NCBI GenBank assembly: GCA_002400405.1
Contig: DHFM01000051.1
Span: 1-6,170, forward strand
Origin: Candidatus Moranbacteria bacterium UBA4824
GTDB taxonomy: Bacteria > Patescibacteriota > Minisyncoccia > Moranbacterales > UBA2206
Length of the DNA: 6,170 bases
Direction of reading: 5' to 3'
This document shows positions 1 through 5,255 of the stretch, one piece after another (the first letter of the stretch is position 1; every line of letters starts with the position of its first letter). Below the pieces are notes generated by a model. The model did no database searches, was not told the origin of the DNA, and saw only the letters and a list, made by a program, of their open reading frames with translations. Made by a program: the position numbers and the translations under genes.

Positions 1-2
1 AA

Positions 3-461
3 TTGACGACTTTGAGTGAAAAAGAAAAAACAAAGTATCGGCTTCAATTTTTTGGCTATGTTTTTCAGGAGTATGCTCTTCTTCCGGAGTTTACGGCTAT
101 TGAGGCAGTGAGTTTGCCTTTAATCCTGCAGCATTATCCTATGAAGGAGAGCCGCCAGCGAGCCAGAAAAATGTTGGAGCTGGTGCAACTTGGTGATCGA
201 GTTGATCATTTTCCGTCTGAAATGTCGGGAGGAGAACAACAAAGAGTTGCGATTGCCAGAGCCTTAATTAATAATCCTAAAATTCTGTTTGCCGACGAGC
301 CCTGCGCCAATCTTGATTCAGAATCATCGGAAGTCATCCTAAATCTCTTCCAGAAACTAAACAAAGAACTTAACCAAACTACGATCATAGTGACGCACGA
401 ACCGGAAGACGAGGAATATGTCGACAGGGTAATTCACATGAAAGACGGTATTTTACAATAA
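3..461 (+). CDS. ABC transporter ATP-binding protein, 5'-truncated by window edge (LolD/MacB type)
   Basis: This is the ATPase of a MacB/LolD-type ABC exporter; it would hydrolyse ATP on the cytoplasmic face to drive an FtsX-like permease. The visible 152 residues hold the Q-loop (FQ at 21-22), the signature SGGEQ (75-79) followed by QRVAIARAL, Walker B (LFADE, 95-99), a D-loop (NLDS, 103-106) and the switch histidine (VTHE, H132). The Walker A motif is absent because the gene begins upstream of the window: the first residues (LSEKEKTKYR) already match the middle of the family, so the TTG at 3 is not a real start. The D-loop is preceded by CA where the family usually has TG (TGNLD). The adaptor gene follows after 29 bp, and no permease follows, so the permease is expected upstream. 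The family call is firm; the substrate cannot be told. Confidence 0.93.
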   Translation: MTTLSEKEKTKYRLQFFGYVFQEYALLPEFTAIEAVSLPLILQHYPMKESRQRARKMLELVQLGDRVDHFPSEMSGGEQQRVAIARALINNPKILFADEPCANLDSESSEVILNLFQKLNKELNQTTIIVTHEPEDEEYVDRVIHMKDGILQ

Positions 462-490
462 ATAATTTTTTAAGTTTACAAATCAAAAAT

Positions 491-1504
491 ATGCCAATGA
501 ATAAAAAACTAGTTAAGAAAATAATTTATTGGATCATCTTTATCGCCATTGCGATAATAATAGGATTTCTAATTTGGGGAAATAAGAATAAAAAGGTAGA
601 TTATACACTTACTCCGGTTAGCAAGGGGACACTAACCCAGACAATTTCAGCAAATGGAGAATATTTGTCCAAAGACGAAGCCAACGTTAGTTTTCGAATA
701 TCCGGACCGCTCACCAACGTTAAAGTGGGTGTTGGAGACAAAGTGAAACAGGGACAATTTTTAGCCAGTGTTGATACGGGCACTTTAACGGAAAAATTGG
801 AACAAGCAAAAAAAGCGGTTACGATCCAAAAAAAGACCTTGGCTTATCAAAAAGATAAGGATGATCTATATACCAAGGATCAACGCAGTGCTCAAAAGGC
901 GGCGGTCCAGCAAGCAGAGGCCGCTGTTGATGAAATTTCCAAACAATTCCAATATGCCAACATTAATGCACCGATAAGCGGAACAGTAGCTGAAAAAAAC
1001 GCAAACATCGGAGAAATAGTCCAGGCTGGAAGCCCAGTGATTAAGATTGTCCAGGAAGACGAAATGAGAATTGAAGCCAGGGTTCCGGAAGTAAACATTG
1101 CCGACGTTAAAGTCGGGCAAAAAGCAAGCGTTAAATTTGACGCATATCCGGAAAATCAAAGATTTGAAGCGGAAGTAACGGAAATAGATCCAACTCCTGT
1201 TACCGTTCAGAATGTTGTTTATTACGTGGTCAAAATGCAGGTTGACAATCCCGATGCAGGATTGAGATATGGGATGAATTGCACAATTTACGACCAAACG
1301 AATCAAAAAGATAATGTGCTTATAATTCCTAAAGGGACAGTAGAAAAAGAAGGGGGCAAAAAATTTGTCACTATCTTAACTGATGCTAAAAAAAACACTG
1401 TGGAGAAGAAAGAAATCCAAATCGGGCTAGATGGCGATGACGGAATGGTCGAGGTTATTTCCGGACTCAAGGAAGGAGACCATATAGCGACGGAGAAGCA
1501 ATAA
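491..1504 (+). CDS. HlyD/MacA-family periplasmic adaptor subunit of ABC efflux system
   Basis: A 337-residue membrane-fusion/adaptor protein expected to work with the preceding ATPase and an unseen permease. A short basic N-terminus precedes one membrane segment (about residues 10-29, III/WII/AIAIII-rich), so the protein is anchored with the rest outside. Two lipoyl half-motifs (about 65-97, with VGDKVKQGQFLASVDTG; and 155-188, with INAPISGTVAEKNANIGE) flank a short coiled-coil hairpin (about 98-150). A beta-barrel domain (about 190-268) and a membrane-proximal domain ending VISGLKEGDHI follow. The hairpin is short compared with Gram-negative MacA, which fits a cell without a TolC partner (inference). 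No good Shine-Dalgarno site precedes ATG 491; ATG 497 is an alternative. The last three residues and stop lie where a foreign HsdR reading frame begins, so the extreme C-terminus may have been altered by a recombination joint. Confidence 0.93.
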   Translation: MPMNKKLVKKIIYWIIFIAIAIIIGFLIWGNKNKKVDYTLTPVSKGTLTQTISANGEYLSKDEANVSFRISGPLTNVKVGVGDKVKQGQFLASVDTGTLTEKLEQAKKAVTIQKKTLAYQKDKDDLYTKDQRSAQKAAVQQAEAAVDEISKQFQYANINAPISGTVAEKNANIGEIVQAGSPVIKIVQEDEMRIEARVPEVNIADVKVGQKASVKFDAYPENQRFEAEVTEIDPTPVTVQNVVYYVVKMQVDNPDAGLRYGMNCTIYDQTNQKDNVLIIPKGTVEKEGGKKFVTILTDAKKNTVEKKEIQIGLDGDDGMVEVISGLKEGDHIATEKQ

Positions 1505-1835
1505 GAAAGATCTCATCAATCAGTTTATTGCTTCGCTTGATATTCATTCGGTGGTTAATGACGATTGGCAGAAGTTTGTGGACAAGAAAAAGATTGAAGA
1601 GCTTGAAAAAATTATTGATAACGAAAGCTTGGATCGCGATGCGACCTACATATTTGCAAGAAATTCTTTCCGTGATGGTAGCGTGGCAACAACCGGCACT
1701 GCTATCATAAAAGTTTTGCCATCCGTGTCTTGCTTTTCTCCGACAGGCGAGCGGACTAAAAAGCGTGAAAGTGTATTGGAGAAATTAACGAATTTTTTTG
1801 AAAGATTCTTTGATATTTCCGGTGGAAAATTATAA
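1497..1835 (+). pseudogene. hsdR: C-terminal remnant of type I restriction enzyme subunit R
   Basis: An open frame read from about 1497 (an in-frame TAG sits at 1485-1487) gives roughly 112 residues. They resemble the end of HsdR proteins: KKDLINQFIASL, then DDWQKFVDKKKIEELEKII, then FARNSFRDGSVATTGTAI, then a final helix ending LTNFFERFFDISGGKL and a natural stop at 1835. Full HsdR proteins are around 1000 residues, with the nuclease and helicase motor N-terminal; none of that is here, and no hsdM or hsdS is present. The internal GTG at 1551 could serve as a start, but the family similarity clearly extends upstream of it, back to the adaptor stop codon. I read it as a decayed fragment left by deletion or recombination, not a working gene. 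The family call rests on recalled similarity of the C-terminal domain, not on a search. Confidence 0.75.
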
Positions 1836-1853
1836 ATCTAGTATAGACAATAA

Positions 1854-1876
1854 ATCACGGGATGTGATACTTTTTT
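1854..1876 (+). terminator. weak hairpin plus T-run after the HsdR remnant
   Basis: ATCAC (1854-1858) and GTGAT (1864-1868) form a 5-bp stem with a GGGAT loop, followed by AC and six T (1871-1876). It lies in the 70-bp gap between the convergent HsdR remnant and ImmA gene and is oriented to stop plus-strand transcription. The stem is short, so efficiency is doubtful. Confidence 0.35.
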
Positions 1877-1905
1877 GGATAATTAGAGCTTGATGAGGTA
1901 ATTAC

Positions 1906-2424
1906 TTATAATTTTATCAATCCAAGATTTACTAGTCTATATTTCATTGCTTCCTTGCTTACCACATATTTTTCGGCAAGATATTCCAAATCATTTTCCT
2001 GGAAAATGCCCTTAATTTCTATTCTCATGAAATCCCTCTTTAGGAAATTTCTTGGCATGAGCAACGAGGCAGCAAACTTGTCAGCCATAACTTCGTTTCT
2101 TTCTTTTCCATTTTCATGGGAGTAGCTTCGATGATTTATTTTAGAATGTTCATCGACAAAGGTGTCCTTAGTTTTTTCAAGTAAAAAATGGGCCAGCTCA
2201 TGAGCTATTGTAAATCTTTGCCTTGCAAATGTATCATTGCTATTTATCCCGATCAGGGCAGACCCATTTTTTCTGATAAGAAAACCTGAATATTCATCAC
2301 TAGGTGCTTCTCCAAGTGTAATGTTGTAAACTGATAAAATTTTATCCAGCAAAATTGGAGGTTGTTTTATGCTGAAATTATTCAAAACCTGGGATGCTCT
2401 TTTTTCAATAACTATATCTCTCAT
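1906..2424 (-). CDS. ImmA/IrrE family zinc metallo-endopeptidase
   Basis: A 172-residue ImmA/IrrE-type (COG2856) cytoplasmic zinc peptidase. The zinc motif HELAH is at 75-79 in FTIAHELAHFLLE, and the third ligand is probably E111 in NEVMADKFAASLLMP, a hallmark of the family. The N-terminal 60 residues (Pro-rich start of the domain, then GFLIRKNGSALIGIN) match the usual fold, and the C-terminal ~40 residues form a short helical region (YLAEKYVVSKEAMKYRL). Known relatives cleave a partner XRE-type repressor: ImmA on ImmR in ICEBs1, IrrE on DdrO in Deinococcus. Here the partner is directly upstream and overlaps by 4 bp (ATGA at 2421-2424), which implies translational coupling. Inference: it relieves repression of its own operon and perhaps of the divergent ubiquitin-like operon when a signal arrives. 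Confidence 0.93.
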   Translation of the reverse strand: MRDIVIEKRASQVLNNFSIKQPPILLDKILSVYNITLGEAPSDEYSGFLIRKNGSALIGINSNDTFARQRFTIAHELAHFLLEKTKDTFVDEHSKINHRSYSHENGKERNEVMADKFAASLLMPRNFLKRDFMRIEIKGIFQENDLEYLAEKYVVSKEAMKYRLVNLGLIKL

Positions 2425-2744
2425 ATGTTTTTTATGTTAGGAAAACATTTTTTAGCAAATGCAGCTGCGCGGTCACTTTCAAGTTTTTGTATATCTGATT
2501 CTGTTAAGGTTTGATTACTAAATGTTGGCGGGAAAAAATTTCCTACGTTGCAACCAAAGAGAGTCGCCAGTTTCCATAGCATAACAGCACTTACATTATT
2601 TCTTCCTGTTTCAATCTGGGTTAGGGCTGAGCGACTTATTTTCAAATGATTAGCCACTGTTTCGGCGGAGAGCCCTTTATTTTTTCTTTCTTTTTGGATA
2701 TGATCAGATATCATTTCCCGCATATCCCGATCAGAATCCTTCAT
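2421..2744 (-). CDS. XRE-family helix-turn-helix transcriptional regulator
   Basis: A 107-residue Cro/C1-type DNA-binding protein. The helix-turn-helix domain spans about residues 9-66: IQKERKNKGLSAETVANHL, then LKISRSALTQIETGRNNVS, the classic recognition-helix pattern with the IE.G...S signature. The ~40-residue tail (FPPTFSNQTLTESDIQKLESD...) could carry the ImmA cleavage site. Start choice: the frame is open to a TTG at 2777 and an ATG at 2765, but a TATAAT box on this strand (2769-2774) overlaps that segment, so transcripts probably begin near 2762 and ATG 2744 is the first usable start; it also puts the domain at the usual distance from the N-terminus. If the box is not a promoter, the protein would have 7 or 11 more residues. 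It is first in a two-gene operon with the ImmA peptidase. Confidence 0.9.
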   Translation of the reverse strand: MKDSDRDMREMISDHIQKERKNKGLSAETVANHLKISRSALTQIETGRNNVSAVMLWKLATLFGCNVGNFFPPTFSNQTLTESDIQKLESDRAAAFAKKCFPNIKNI

Positions 2745-2764
2745 TTTTAATTCTTTTCTTCTCA

Positions 2765-2777
2765 TTGTATTATACAA
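2765..2777 (-). promoter_or_regulatory. -10 box inside a 13-bp perfect dyad upstream of the XRE gene
   Basis: TTGTA-TTA-TACAA is a perfect inverted repeat (2765-2777). On the minus strand it contains TATAAT (2769-2774), an exact -10 consensus. A -35 is poor: TTTATA at 2792-2797 with 17-bp spacing is the nearest option. A symmetric site over a -10 box is where a repressor could bind, but its sequence differs from the two TGTTAT dyads at 2833-2869. Confidence 0.45.
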
Positions 2778-2811
2778 CCTAATCAGAACAATATAAATGG
2801 TTGTGGATAAG

Positions 2812-2830
2812 TAGTTTCTGCGAAAAACTA
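2812..2830. repeat. short inverted repeat TAGTTT / AAACTA
   Basis: TAGTTT (2812-2817) and AAACTA (2825-2830) flank a 7-base spacer in the divergent intergenic region, just before the first operator-like dyad. It may be another protein-binding site; in AT-rich DNA, 6-bp arms can also occur by chance. Confidence 0.3.
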
Positions 2831-2832
2831 TG

Positions 2833-2849
2833 TGTTATTCGTAAAAACA
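2833..2849. promoter_or_regulatory. operator-like dyad 1 (TGTTAT-N5-AAAACA)
   Basis: A 17-bp site with left half TGTTAT and right half AAAACA, one mismatch from the perfect dyad found 20 bp downstream. Two sites with the same half-site, the same 5-bp spacer and centre-to-centre spacing of 20 bp (two helical turns, same DNA face) are what cooperative binding by a dimeric XRE repressor looks like. Its assignment to the adjacent XRE protein is inferred from position. Confidence 0.6.
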
Positions 2850-2852
2850 ATT

Positions 2853-2869
2853 TGTTATTATGTATAACA
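2853..2869. promoter_or_regulatory. operator-like dyad 2 (TGTTAT-N5-ATAACA), overlapping possible extended -10 elements
   Basis: A perfect inverted repeat, TGTTAT (2853-2858) and ATAACA (2864-2869), with a 5-bp spacer. It also reads as an extended -10 on each strand: TG-T-TATTAT on plus (2853-2861) and TG-T-TATACA on minus (2869-2861). A repressor bound here could therefore block promoters firing both ways, toward the ubiquitin-like operon and toward the XRE/ImmA pair. A further lone TGTTAT half-site is at 2895-2900 with no good second half. Confidence 0.65.
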
Positions 2870-2888
2870 TTATTTAATGTAGTGGATA

Positions 2889-2917
2889 TTGATATGTTAT
2901 TGGTTTTGTAATAAAAT
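2889..2917 (+). promoter_or_regulatory. candidate sigma70-type promoter for the ubiquitin-like operon
   Basis: TTGATA (2889-2894) and TAAAAT (2912-2917) are separated by exactly 17 bp; each differs from consensus at one or two positions. Transcription would start near 2924, giving a leader of about 90 bases before the first gene at 3014. The leader holds AACCA-AGC-TGGTT (a small hairpin) nested inside CCAC...GTGG. No known riboswitch or attenuator is recognised. Confidence 0.5.
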
Positions 2918-3013
2918 GTCAATATGGGAGTGAGCCACATAAACCAAGCTGGTTAAATTTTAAGTGGAAGTGGGTGGTAAAATCTCCAATATTAATTCTT
3001 AGTAGAAAAATAA

Positions 3014-3256
3014 ATGGCAAATTATCATGTTACGAAAAATAAAAATCTAGGACTTTGGGGAGCAAAGCGCGAAGGCGCTGAGCGATCCAGCGGATATTTC
3101 GAGACTCAGGCTGAAGCAGAAAAAGCGGCAAAACATTTTGCTGCCAAAAATGGTGGCGGAGAGGTGAAAATTCACACACCCAAAGGGCCAATAAGAGACA
3201 GCGACACGGTCGCTCCGGGCAATGATCCAAATCCGCCTAAAGATAAAAGGTACTAA
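3014..3256 (+). CDS. DUF2188 domain protein, first gene of the ubiquitin-like operon
   Basis: An 80-residue protein that is almost entirely one DUF2188 domain. The family pattern is clear: YHVTKN near the N-terminus, W-x-AKREGAER (W15 onward), F-x-TQAEAEKAAK (29-40), a GGGEVKIH strand (47-54), and a conserved tail with GNDPNPPKD (69-77). The function of DUF2188 is not known to me; it is a small soluble alpha/beta domain, without signal peptide, membrane segment or catalytic motif visible. It ends 19 bp before the Ubl gene and is the promoter-proximal gene of the operon, so co-expression with the conjugation proteins is likely. A possible role as a substrate, adaptor or decoy for the Ubl would be speculation; it has eight lysines or more that could accept a modifier. 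The Shine-Dalgarno site is weak. Confidence 0.82.
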   Translation: MANYHVTKNKNLGLWGAKREGAERSSGYFETQAEAEKAAKHFAAKNGGGEVKIHTPKGPIRDSDTVAPGNDPNPPKDKRY

Positions 3257-3275
3257 TTATTTAATTCATAATAAT

Positions 3276-3518
3276 ATGAAACAAGAAAAAGAGGTTGTCA
3301 TCCATATCGATAACAAACCCTATAAAACATCCAGTCCGGCTCTAACGGGGGCAGCAATACGCCTTCTGCCAGAATCTGCCATTGGTTCCGATCGAGACTT
3401 GTTCTTGGTGGTCCCGGGACCTCAAGATGACAAAAAAATGGGAAATGATGAGTCTGTTGCGATTGAGAATGGAATGCATTTTTACAGCGCACCTACAAAT
3501 ATTAATCCAGGGAAATAG
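3276..3518 (+). CDS. ubiquitin-like protein, Multiubiquitin family, single domain with Pro-Gly-Lys end
   Basis: An 80-residue predicted modifier. It follows the Multiubiquitin domain pattern: a first strand VVIHIDNKPYKT (7-18), helix ALTGAAIRLL (22-31), the hallmark DLFLVVPGPQDD (41-52), a strand SVAIENGMHFYSAP (60-73), and the family ending NINPG. Relatives often carry two or three such domains in tandem; this one has a single copy. The chain ends Gly79-Lys80, so removing one residue would expose a C-terminal glycine for adenylation; the JAB domain two genes downstream is the obvious candidate for this (inference). ATG 3276 is chosen because the fold begins right after it; an in-frame ATG at 3222 would overlap the DUF2188 gene by 35 bp and add an 18-residue unrelated extension. 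An AGGG Shine-Dalgarno site for the next gene lies within its last codons. Confidence 0.85.
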   Translation: MKQEKEVVIHIDNKPYKTSSPALTGAAIRLLPESAIGSDRDLFLVVPGPQDDKKMGNDESVAIENGMHFYSAPTNINPGK

Positions 3519-3521
3519 CCA

Positions 3522-3893
3522 ATGAATCTCTTAGAAGAAGACGAAAAATATTTAGCCGAAAAAGGCTACTCTTGGGAATTAGCCTCAGATGCTGGAAATA
3601 CTGCATTAATTATAAAAGACTATCCTGTAAATAATGACACTTTTGATCGCGCCAAGACTGATTTGCTAATAATCATTCCGGCTCAATACAATAATGCCAA
3701 ATTGGATATGTTTTTTGTAGATCCGCCGTTAAAGAATAAGGATGGAAATTATCCAAATGCGGCAGATCATTTCGAAGATCATGCAGGAAGAAAATGGCAA
3801 AGATTCTCTCGTCATTTAAATGTTTGGCTTCCGGGCGTAGATACTCTGGCGGGATTTATGTCTCTAATTAGCAAAGAACTTCAGAAAAAATGA
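3522..3893 (+). CDS. E2-like protein, Prok-E2_E family, lacking any cysteine
   Basis: A 123-residue UBC-fold protein of the prokaryotic E2 family E. Visible are an N-terminal helix and strand (LLEEDEKYLAEKGYSWEL), the central DLLIIIPAQYNNAKLDMFF with the E2-like strand-turn and VDPPL (66-70), and the conserved WQRFSRH (92-98) with W102-L-P-G105 near the C-terminus, followed by a final helix. Classical E2s carry the modifier on a cysteine; this protein contains no cysteine at all. Ser96, His98, His83 and His86 sit in the conserved C-terminal half and are the residues to consider if catalysis is non-classical. Start ATG 3522 has a good AGGG site 9 bases upstream and lies 3 bp after the Ubl stop. 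The stop overlaps the E1 start (ATGA, 3890-3893), so the two are translationally coupled. Confidence 0.85.
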   Translation: MNLLEEDEKYLAEKGYSWELASDAGNTALIIKDYPVNNDTFDRAKTDLLIIIPAQYNNAKLDMFFVDPPLKNKDGNYPNAADHFEDHAGRKWQRFSRHLNVWLPGVDTLAGFMSLISKELQKK

Positions 3894-5251
3894 GTCACAG
3901 CATTGCATTTATTGCCAAAGATTTCGATATTCTTAAGAAGGAAATATTTGACTTCTCCGGCCTAGAGGGGGCAGCCTTTCTTTTCTGTGGAGAGAGCGTT
4001 TCCAATGAAAGGGTAACATTGATTGCTAGGGAAATATTTCCCATAACTAAAGAACATTATCTTAGCCGAAAACACGATGGATTATCCATAGACTCTCAGG
4101 CGTACGTCAATGCAGTTAAGAGGGCACTTCGGAATAAGGCCACAATAATTTTTGTGCATTCTCACCCAGGAGAATTTAAGGACTTTTCACAGCGGGACGA
4201 AAAAGAATTATTAAAATTGCACAAGTTTTTTTCAGCGAGAATGCCTGATCGTCATCATGGCTCATTAATACTTACCAAGGAAGGAAAATTTTCGGGCAGA
4301 GTCTGGTTTAATAACAAATGGAGTGAAATTGATAAGCTAAAAATTATTGGAAAAAGATTTAAATTTTTATCATCTGATAATCCTAAACCCATTTCTGACT
4401 TCTTTGACAGACAAGTTCTCGTGTTTGGCAACAAAATACAGGAGTCACTTCAAAATATTCACATTGGAATAGTCGGTGCCGGAGGCACCGGTTCATGTGT
4501 CGCGGAGCAAGTTGCAAGATTAGGAGTTGGTCAAATATCTATTTTTGACGATGATAAACTGGAAAAGTCAAACATGAGTAGAGTTTTCGGTTCAACTTTG
4601 AAAGATGTAGGAAAAAATAAGGCCGAAATACTCGCTAATCATATAAAAAACATTGAAATAGGAACGAGTGTTAATGCTTATCCGAAATCTATCTGTGAAA
4701 AAGACACGGCCATGAAACTACGCGACTGTGATGTTATATTTGGATGTAGCGATACTCATAGTTCCAGGGGAATTATCACAAGACTTTCACACTATTATTT
4801 TATTCCATTTATTGATCTCGCTGTTTTGGTAAATTCTTCTGGTGGTATAATACAAGAGATTGTTGGTAGGGTTACTACAGTGTTCCCGGGCGAGGCCTGT
4901 TTGTTTTGTAGGGATCGTATAAAACCAGAAATCATCACACTAGAAGGTATGACAGAAAAAGAACGAAAACGGTTAGTAAGCGAAAAATATGCTCCAGAAC
5001 TTGATACGGATGATCCGTCCGTAATTACCTTTACTGCGGAAGTCGCATGTCAGGGGGTTACCGAGCTTATACACCGAATAGCCGATTTCAAAGGATCGGA
5101 TTATAATTCAACCGAAATGCTAATGTTTTTTGATAAGAATTCAATAAGAACAAACACTGTGCCCCCAAAAGATAATTGTTTGTGTATGCGCGAAGAAAAT
5201 CTAGGCATAGGAGACAAACGAGATTTTTTGGGATTAATTTGGCAAAAATAA
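3890..5251 (+). CDS. JAB isopeptidase - E1-like ThiF adenylyltransferase fusion
   Basis: A 453-residue two-domain enzyme. Residues 1-150 are a JAB/MPN+ metalloprotease: Glu26 (EGAAFLFCG), H90-S-H92-P, S100 and D103 form the complete JAMM zinc site. Residues ~175-450 are an E1/ThiF/MoeB-type activating domain: GxGGxG at 196-201, D220/D222 and SNMSR (227-231), Lys244 in GKNKAE, and D288 with Arg293 in CSDTHSSR, all needed for ATP and Ubl-adenylate handling. C337-x2-C340 and C430-x-C432 look like the structural zinc cluster, the second pair being C-x-C, not the usual C-x2-C. Cysteines outside the cluster (C269, C280, C286, C387) are possible thioester sites, but none sits in an obvious E1 catalytic motif. 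One polypeptide thus both processes or removes and activates the modifier. No separate JAB or E1 gene is present in the window. Confidence 0.95.
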   Translation: MSHSIAFIAKDFDILKKEIFDFSGLEGAAFLFCGESVSNERVTLIAREIFPITKEHYLSRKHDGLSIDSQAYVNAVKRALRNKATIIFVHSHPGEFKDFSQRDEKELLKLHKFFSARMPDRHHGSLILTKEGKFSGRVWFNNKWSEIDKLKIIGKRFKFLSSDNPKPISDFFDRQVLVFGNKIQESLQNIHIGIVGAGGTGSCVAEQVARLGVGQISIFDDDKLEKSNMSRVFGSTLKDVGKNKAEILANHIKNIEIGTSVNAYPKSICEKDTAMKLRDCDVIFGCSDTHSSRGIITRLSHYYFIPFIDLAVLVNSSGGIIQEIVGRVTTVFPGEACLFCRDRIKPEIITLEGMTEKERKRLVSEKYAPELDTDDPSVITFTAEVACQGVTELIHRIADFKGSDYNSTEMLMFFDKNSIRTNTVPPKDNCLCMREENLGIGDKRDFLGLIWQK

Positions 5252-5255
5252 TAAG

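Noticed and set aside
866..1306. Long minus-strand open frame opposite the adaptor gene
   Set aside because: It is fully covered by the adaptor frame, whose domains are clear; the antisense translation has no recognisable motif.
1528..1710. Plus-strand 60-codon frame in the HsdR remnant
   Set aside because: It is in a different frame from the HsdR-like one and shows no family resemblance.
2833..2869. CRISPR-like repeat arrangement in the intergenic region
   Set aside because: Only two 17-bp sites with a 3-bp gap; they are operator-like dyads, not a CRISPR array.
3222..3275. Upstream start for the Ubl gene at ATG 3222
   Set aside because: It would overlap the DUF2188 gene and add 18 residues outside the ubiquitin-like fold; ATG 3276 fits the domain start and operon spacing.
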